Assembly (NCBI GenBank): GCA_964017195.1
Contig: OZ024898.1
Span: forward strand, 11,815,630-11,879,629
Reading direction: 5' to 3'
Source of the DNA: Siderastrea radians
Taxonomy: Eukaryota > Cnidaria > Anthozoa > Scleractinia > Rhizangiidae
DNA: 64,000 bases
Below, piece after piece: positions 52,801 through 61,800 of the stretch; position 1 is the first letter of the stretch, and every line of letters begins with the position of its first letter. Below the pieces are notes generated by a model. That model was not told the origin of the DNA and ran no database searches. It worked only from the letters and a program-made list of their open reading frames with translations. The position numbers and the translations under genes are program-made.

Positions 52801-55800
52801 TTAGACGTCTTAGACGACAAAGGCGTGAGCTGAGGGCGACTGTTGACGTCTGGACATCTAAGTCCTCTACCTAAAACGTGTATTTACACTAGACAGCTAA
52901 GACTTCTGAGGCGACATTGACGTGCTCTAAGAGAAATACGGCCATTAAGGCAGATCATACGGACTCAAGGATACAAAAGAGATCACGTATCTCGACACAG
53001 AAATTAGTCATTTCACGTTACAGGCCAAAATATATGCATTTCACGCCCCACTTTACAAACTTTAAGGGGGAATTACGGGTTCAGCTTATTTTTCTTTTGA
53101 GCACCCCATAAACGGGGTTATGGATAATATCATGAAACACAGAAGGACTACCGTTCGCGGTATTTGTCTCTTATACCGTGTAGCACAACCTTTTTTGCGG
53201 GAGTTCAATTTTGCGAATGGGCGATTTTTTGTGTTTTGCGGGAACTAATTTTGCGATTTGGAGAAACTGTTTTTTCTTGCTGGGAATTGATTTTTGCGAT
53301 TTTCAGGAAGTCGCCTTCTATTTGGAATTATAACATTCTCGTTTTTTGAGTACAAACAATCGAATACAGGTCGACTGGATGCAGATGTAGAAAATGTAAT
53401 CAGCTAATCAATGGAGGTATGGTAGACGGAATGGTGCAAAATGCAACGAATCATATGGAGTACCTTTAGACGATGCTTTTCTTTAAAGCTTTTAATTTAC
53501 AGTTAAATACTTGTAGTGTAGTGTACCATTCTGGTTGCAATTTCATCGTTTTATTTCTGAATGTTTTGTTTCTAATTCCGTTTTGTTTCTGAACGAAAGA
53601 GACGGTTAAAACATTACATGTAAAAGGTGATGTTTGTATATAATTTCGACAGTGGAGTAAACGTTTACGGACAAATTTTTTTGCGTATACTATTCTGGCT
53701 GCAATTTCATCGTTTCATTTCTGAATGTTTTGTTTCTAATTCCGTTTTGTTCTGAACGAAAGAGACGGTTAAACTAAATGGGCACCAACATTACATGTAA
53801 AAGGTGATGTTTGTATATAATTTCGACAGTGGAGTAAATTTTTGCGGACAAATTTTTTGCGGGAATTTTTTTCGCGGGAACTTTTTTTGCGGATCGTGAA
53901 AAAAAGAGGAAAAATCGCAAAAATTAGAACCCACAAAAATGTAGTGCCACACGGTATTCCTATTCAGACCGGGTGGGGGGATCTGCCTGCACGGACTTTG
54001 GATGCTTACAACTTTTTCAATATGCAAGCTAAGGCCACCAGAATTGGTGAGTTATCATAAAATTTATCTTGGAACAGTTTGCTTTAACAAGTCTTTGTTA
54101 TCAAATTTGACGTTGCCATGGCAACCCGATTTTGACAGGTAGGTGTTTCAGAAATTGTATATTTCCCTCTTTTTAATGAAAAATTGTAATTTTTTTGGGT
54201 AACTTGCATTAGTACATCATTTTAGTGTTCTTTTTTGACTTTGATTTCTTTCGGTGAATTTTGGTGCTATTCGGAGGTTTTGGAAAATTTCTGGGCAAGA
54301 ACTTCCCGATGGTGGATCCAAGATGACCATCATTTGAGAACATGACGTAATTTTTACGTCATATGATGTCATCAGCTCATGTTGCTGACCTTAAAGGAAG
54401 ACCGTTCCACCTTCCCGACACTCCCTCAAACCAGCCTCTAAAAAGCGCTACTGTAGATAGAGATGTTGACCGTAGTTGAGTGTCTTTCGTTTCTTTTTGT
54501 TTTCTTTTATTAGTTGTATGCACTTGAGAAATCTACTGTGGAAGGAGTGGAAGTTCAAGAGGCAGACGACGAAAATGATGATGCCTTTGAAAGGTACTCA
54601 GGTGTTATCTTGAATTCTTCCATTTCATTAGACGTCTTATTTTTAGTCTCTTCAGCTGTAACACATGCTTATGTTAACATTATTGTCTTGTAACTTTGTT
54701 GACAGCACTCCTCCAGTAACCACGTCTGCAGAAAACAGTATTGATGAGATTCAGGAGATAGGAAAATTGAAGGTAACAGCTAATACAGTCGAAGCTCTCG
54801 TAAGCGACCACCTCTGAATTTCAGAAAAGTGGTCGCAACTAGAGCTGGTAGAGGGTGGTCGCTTACGAGAGGTTTTAGCATTAATTGTAGCCGTAGTGTA
54901 GTAAATAGTGTAGGTGTTGCTTATCACAGAATAGGTTCTCGTTTGTACAAGGAACTCTTAGCGCCCATGTTATCTGTTACTGTAAATTGGATCAAGAAGT
55001 GAATGCTTTTATTGAAGTGTTGGCTGAGTGGTCGCTTCTGAAAACAAAGGAGAAGACCAGTCGATAGTTCACAAAAGTGGTCGCGGTCGCTTGCGGGAAC
55101 GGTCGATTACGAGAGCTTTTGATTACGGAGTTTAAGTGACAATTCAAACGGGGTTTCACATTATAATGCTGATCGTAACTAGAGCTGAGGCCCGTTTCTT
55201 GAACGTCCGGATAACTTTTCGGGCCCGGAAAGCTATGTTATGTGCGCGATGTTTACATTTAAGGATCAAATTTTGTTGGTTTTTGAAGCTAAGCAGTAAA
55301 ATTGTGAGTTGACCAAAACAAGCCGAGCTGGTTTGCGGGCTAAAAGCTACACCACCATTCTATAGATTTTGTTTTTTTCGAGAAACGGACCCCTGGTCGC
55401 TTACGAGAGTGGTCGAAAGGAGAGCTTCGACTGTACAATTCAGATTTTGACTTGGAGGCCAAGTTGACTAACGCTCATTGCGCGAACGAGCAGCCTAAAG
55501 ACTTGTTTTCACTAGCAACAGTGTCGGTGAAGCGTAGATCGTTACGATCTAGTGAAAATCAAACAACGGAGACGTAAGCAGAGTTTCCGATTGCGCTAAC
55601 GATTCCTTCGCTTATGATCTAGTGAAAACCGGATTGGCGGAGTTGTAAGCAGAAATTTTTTACCCTGAGGGCTTCAGGACGAGCCCTGTGATTGGTTTGT
55701 TCTTCCGCTTCTGCTTACGACTCCGACAATCGAATCTGGTTTTCACTAGATCGTAAATAAGTTCCCGGAGTCATAAGCGCAATCAGAAAAAAGTGGAAAC

Positions 55801-58800
55801 GTTCTGATTCGTGAGACTCCGATTCCGTTGCCCTTATGACTCCGCTTACGAATCCGTTGTTTGATTTTCACTAAATCGTAAGCGCTCTTACGACTCCGAT
55901 TGCGACTCCGACTCCGACTCGGTCGGTAGTGAAAAGACTGGTCTACAAAATGGTCTTTAAACCGGTATGAGCAAACGTAATTGTGTTATTTTGTTGGCCA
56001 GTTTTCTTCCATTTTTCATATTTTCTAAGAACTATTAGACGATGGAATTCTCCGCCTACTGAAATTCATGAAATTCATCTGTCTATCTATCTAGAACAAC
56101 TAGTGCAGCTAGCCTAGAGCAACAAGTGCAAGCCTGCGGCTTGTGGATCTACAACACTTTGACAATGTTATGACGAAATCTATCATCAATAAGAGGACAG
56201 ACGCATAAAAAACTGCCGTCAATTTGTTAATTGAGCAACCATTTGACGTCGTAAAAGTGAAAATAGGCGATACTCGTATCCAGTTTTTGCACACTATAAC
56301 TTGCTTTCCACTTGTTAAAAAAAGAATTGGAATTTAGACTTTATTTCTAACAATTTAACATCAATTTGTTGTAACAGTGGAGGTTCCCTCTAATTGAGTA
56401 CAGGTAGCTATAGTTCAGACCATTTTTTCGCGGAGTTACACCGTTCGATCCCACCTCACGGTTTTGCTCACCCACATCCGGAGCAAGGAGTCATCATTAT
56501 GGCCTTGAAAATTTTGTTACATAGCTATAGAACTGATACAGTAACTGATGGCATTCACAACTTACACAGGTGAGTTGTTTATGGTAAATTTCGATTCTCT
56601 TTCTTACAAAGGAAACGTGTCAAGCTTACGTTCTGCAAAACCGCTTCCTGAATAGCGAGATTCTGGAGCTCAACAAGCTGCGAGCCCACGATACAGAGAT
56701 TCTCAAGGCGCAGAAAATGTGAGTGTTCGCAGTGATGCAAAATAATTAAAACAAACGGCACTACACAAAGAACTGCTCAGTAGCTTTCACTTGAATGGTC
56801 ACACCTTAGGATCTCATTCACGGACTCTAAAGTTAGAACATACTTGTACAACACAATAAACAGCACCACAGAAAAGTACTGCTCAGTAGCTTTCATTTGA
56901 ATGGTCACACTTTAGGATTTCAACCACAGACTCAAAAGTTAGAAGCACCTTCATTCACAAACGTAAAAGTTGGATCATATCACATGATTAAAGGATTGAC
57001 ATAAGTCGGAGACACAGGTTTAAGGACAAGCTGCAGCTCTGTGTCAAAATCCACATTTTTGTGATATTTTCTAGACGACTGGCTACCGTTGAAGCTGAGA
57101 TGTGTAAATACAAAAGCAAGTACTTCCTTGTGCTTAGGGAATTCCAAAAACCACGTAAAGGTAAGAATGAAAAGTCTTAAGGTTGTGCTTGGATATTTTG
57201 CCGCCAAAGATGTACAAGCAATTTGAAATACTACTTGTTTGCCCTCCCTGAGTCAGACGAGATATGCCTTTCACAGCCATTCATATGCAAAACAAAATAA
57301 ATAAATAAAATAAATAATAAACTTTGTTTAACGAGGGTGACACCTAACAGCCTGGGACTGAGAAACTTGTGGCCCTCGGCTTCCGGATCGAATTGGAATT
57401 TGGAAATGTTGGTTTTTGAGGCGAGGGGAAAACCGGAGTACCCAGAGAAAAACCCCTCGTAGCAAGGACAACTGAGACGCAACAACAAACTCAGCCCACA
57501 TATGTCACAGGGACCGGGAGTCGAACCCAGTGAATAATGATTATGTGACTTGGCGCGTTCTTCCCGCGCTTGCCATCGGTTGCGGTTGAATATTTACAGT
57601 CACTTGGCCCCAGTTGCATGTTTTCCTGCACTTGATGCCAGCTGCATATGTTCCCGCGTCTCGCAACGGCTCTATGTTTTCCCGCGCTTTCCATTGGCTT
57701 TTATTCTTTTCTTCGAGTTCTGATTGGTTCCTTGCTGTACTTGTAGACGGTGAGCCCCGGGGCATGGACGATGAGGTCATTAGCAGATTGGTGGAGGATG
57801 CTATCGACAGCGAGTCACGTGAGGTCTCGACAATGTCTCGGTCCAGGTCAGTGTCACAAGCGGCTTTTTTTGTAGCAGTCACCCAGCAAACCACCCACCA
57901 GAACCAATACTGAATTTAAATTGTCGCACGATTTTCTGCACTTGGTACCAGTTACACGTTTTTTGCGTGCTTTTTTTTTCACCCGTACGTTCTCCCGCTC
58001 TTAATACTGGTGGGACGTCCTCCTGCGCTTTTCATCGTTTCTCCGCGCCTTTCTCCGGTTGTACCTTTACCCATGCTTTGCACTGGTGGCACGTTTTCCC
58101 GCGCTCTGCTCCACTTGCACCTTTTCCCGCGCTTTGCCCCGGTGGCACGTTTCCTGCACATATAACCGGTTGCTTGTTTCACTTATGTCGAGGTTTGTAC
58201 GTAGCTGCAAAATTTACGATTTTTCGTGTGCTTGCAAAAAATCGCAAAAATTGCAAGGTTGGTTTTCACTGACTCGACGAATTTTCCATTTTTCGCAAAT
58301 TTTGCAATTTTCGCAGCTGCGTGCAAACCTGGACGTATCTCGCTTGTTTTCCCGCACTTTGCACCAGATGCACTTTTCCCCACGTGCACGTGTATCTGCA
58401 CTGCGCAGTGGTTACACATTTTTTCACTTTACAACGGTTGGAATGTTTCCCGCGATTTGCCCCGGTTGCATGATTTTTACCCTTTATTTGCTACTTTATG
58501 CGTACAAAAAAAATCCTTTGTTCTAGTACCCTTAATTGAATCATGTCATTTTCCATGCATTTTTAATCTGACTGGTTTCCATTCTATGTGTGTAGTATTC
58601 AGCCTTTTGACCGCTGGGGCTTCAGACAAAATCTTGATGGTGATGACGAAGAAGCATTCTTGTCAATGGCGAAGAAAATGGACAGGAGATCAGAACAACT
58701 TAAGGTGAACAAAACTGCGGCAAGTCAGCTTGATAAGTTGGGCGGAAAGCGGGAACTCCCCCCCCCACCCCCGTACCCTACTTGCTTCCCCCTGGGAGCT

Positions 58801-61800
58801 TTTCCTTCCCCTCCCTCCAGCTCTTTAGATTCGAGAAGGAGAGAAAGACAGAAATGTATCTATATTTGAGCTTACCCTTAAAGCCCTGATATGAAAATTG
58901 ATATTCTCCTTGCTGTACTCCATACATTTCGTGTGGAACTAGTAAGGAGAATGTGTCTGAATATCAAGACATCTTATCCTTTGTGATTGTTTCCTTTATT
59001 CTCATCGCTTAAATGTTTGAACAAGCAGTGGTTATGTAAAGAGAAATTTCATTTTCGTTACTGTTAGGGCTTAAAGGTTTATGACACATGCTATTTTCGA
59101 CCCTTATGCTTGCAGAGCAAACATGTCGTCCGAAACCGTGATACGGTTGGCATATTAAGATTAAATTCTGTGATTCTTTTCAGGCAAACCTAAGTCCTCA
59201 TGAGATGTCTGTGGAAGTCAAGTGGGAAAACTATATGATCACACACAAGAATAGAGATTTCCAGAAAACGGTGAGTGTATGGACTATTGTGTCTTGAGGA
59301 AGTAGTAAACGGAGTTTCATTGAGTGGTTCATACTTTTGTGCACTCTTGAAATGGTTAATTTTTCCGAAAACCATGGAGCAATTTGGTTGGTAGCCATAA
59401 ATTTTTTCAGTGAGGTGCAGTTTTCAAGTGGTCAACACGTATGGCTGAAAAATAGCGTGTTCGATTATTCAATGGAAACTAAGAAAATGGATTCGTGTGG
59501 ACGAAAACTTGATTGAAAAGGAGTGGTTGAAAATGTTTTTTTTTTGTCAAATGAAAAGAGACAACGTTCGGACTGAGCCTAATTACCTTTCTTCCTTGTT
59601 CTTTTAGCCTGAACTGAAGGCGCTCGTGCGAGCTGGGATCCCAGACGAGCATCGCGCCATTATGTGGAAACACTGTATTAATAAGTGCGTTGAGGAGACT
59701 AGGAGAATCGCTGGAGATGGATATTATCGGCAACTATTAGAATCCATCAAAGGAAAACCTTCTCCGGCGGTCAAACAGATCGAGTTGGATTTGCTACGTA
59801 CCTTGCCAAATAACAAGCATTACGAGAAACTGGACGATGAAGGGGTAAGTTACTTCACTGGTTTTAAAGATATTTGCAGATCACGAGCTAAGATTCTAGA
59901 AAAATGGTTTTAAGTTAAGCGGTCAGAAATTAGAGAGGAACCGGCACATGCTACTTTTTTTAAAAAATTCCACTTCAAGATGGCGGCCGATAAACGTTTT
60001 TAGCGGAAAAAAAGAAAGCAACTGTTTAAACAATTCAAGAATTGGTTAGATTCAAACCAATTCTCTGCTCCTTCTTTAAATTTACACTATGGAAACGTTA
60101 GCCTTTCGAACTGGCCTTTTTTACATGTATATCGTGACGCCTTGCCCTTATGCAAACACTGGTCGTTTTCAAATAATAATCAAGAAAATATTCGTCTTAA
60201 CATAAATTGTGACCAATTGCTGAAGCCAAACAGTAAAGTGGTGCTCGATTTTAAAGGCAGCGGCAGCGTCAGTGGAAGTAATAGCGGTAGCGGTCGTGGT
60301 GGTAGTGGTAGTGGTAGCGGTCGTCGTTGTCGTCGACGTTTGGACGATGGGCTGAACGCGTCCCGGCAAATGGGGGCGGTTTTAAATGAAAACCTGTTAG
60401 CGAGGACAGCGGAAAAGGATAAAAAAGTATTTTGCTACGCTTTCGGTGACTTTTGAAAGGGGCATTAGTATGCACAGGGTCTTAAGCCCCGGCTAAACGA
60501 TCCAACATTTTCGTCTGACGCGTTGTTTGTCACACAAAAGGTTCGGTGGCTAAAAGGGCAAACAGTGTTTGACTAAACATTGGACGAAGTGTCGAAAATG
60601 AGCCCACATATCGCTTTTTCCGTCAGAGAGATTACCGCAGAAAATTATGAAGTTAGACTTCTAGCCATTTCTCAATAAGGATCAAGGAGCACGCTTTAAC
60701 TGATAAAAATTCTCATTTTTAAACACCGTAACATTTCTCCTAAATTCGCGATAAAGTGACTAGTCGCCAAATTCCGTTTCTCGTTGGTTACTTTTTCCCG
60801 CTCGCGCAAGCCTTGTTAGCAGAGGTGGCTAAACGATCAAACATTTGTTCGCAAGGCAAAATGTTGGGTGAAAGTGTTTGATCTAGATCAAACATGGAAA
60901 ACCATTTAAATGCAAAGTTGAGAGAGGCGGCTGAACAGTAAATCATATTCTTCCAACACGATGTTGAACGAAAATGTTTGATCGGTTAGCCGAGCTTAAG
61001 GACGGTGCCTCCTAACATAGATGTACTTTTGCAAAGGTTATGATTATGAGATAAAAGTAGATCACAGCAAGGGTTGTTGGAATCCAAAAAGAAAAATGTG
61101 GGTAACCACGCATTTTTCAGAGGTAATTAAGCAGCCATAATTGTAAAAAAAGCGTTAAAATACAAAGAATGTATGGCAATTTCTTTTCAAATTTAAGCTC
61201 AGTTATCTCTGAAAAATGCGTGGTTACCCCCAATTTTCTTTGTGGATTCTCATAGCCCTTGGTAAGATTTGCCTTTTCCACATAGTTATAAACCGCGCAA
61301 AAATATTGTTGTATTTATTTTAGTGGGCAAATTCCTTAAGAAACCCATATCCCAAGATGCGCAGAACGTATGCGCAGTAACAAAAGGAGGCACCGTCCTT
61401 AAAACGACTAGAAGTTTTGAGTCAGTATTTCATTCGTCCATACTGAAACCATCCAGGTGCGTTTGTGAGTTTCCACTTTTAACTTTGGCTTCCTGCGTTA
61501 TTCAAGTTTACTGTGATTGTCCAGATGTGATAACTTTCGGTTTTGGTTTAATAACAGGTATGGTTTTAGCGGAGCCCGCGCGCTAGCGCGCAGCGGAGCA
61601 CCATAGCTAAGGAAATTAGGTGATCTATCGATCCGAGAAATTATTGGTTGTGACGTCAACGTACGCCCGTACAGACTCTGGGGGAGGGGGAGAGGAGTCG
61701 CAAGACAACCCGACCGGGGGTGGAGAATGCTTTTTTTCCTTGACGGGAAATCGCGCAGTGCTTTTGGGCAACCGGCTTTTTTCTTGGCGGGAAATCGCAT

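Noticed and set aside
57614..57913. 99-codon open frame as a separate small gene
   Set aside because: Its central part is exon 23 of the TBC gene in the correct frame; the rest is read-through into intronic minisatellite.
60142..60456. Ser/Gly-rich 104-codon frame
   Set aside because: It is produced by a GGTAGT/GGTAGC simple repeat in intron 26.
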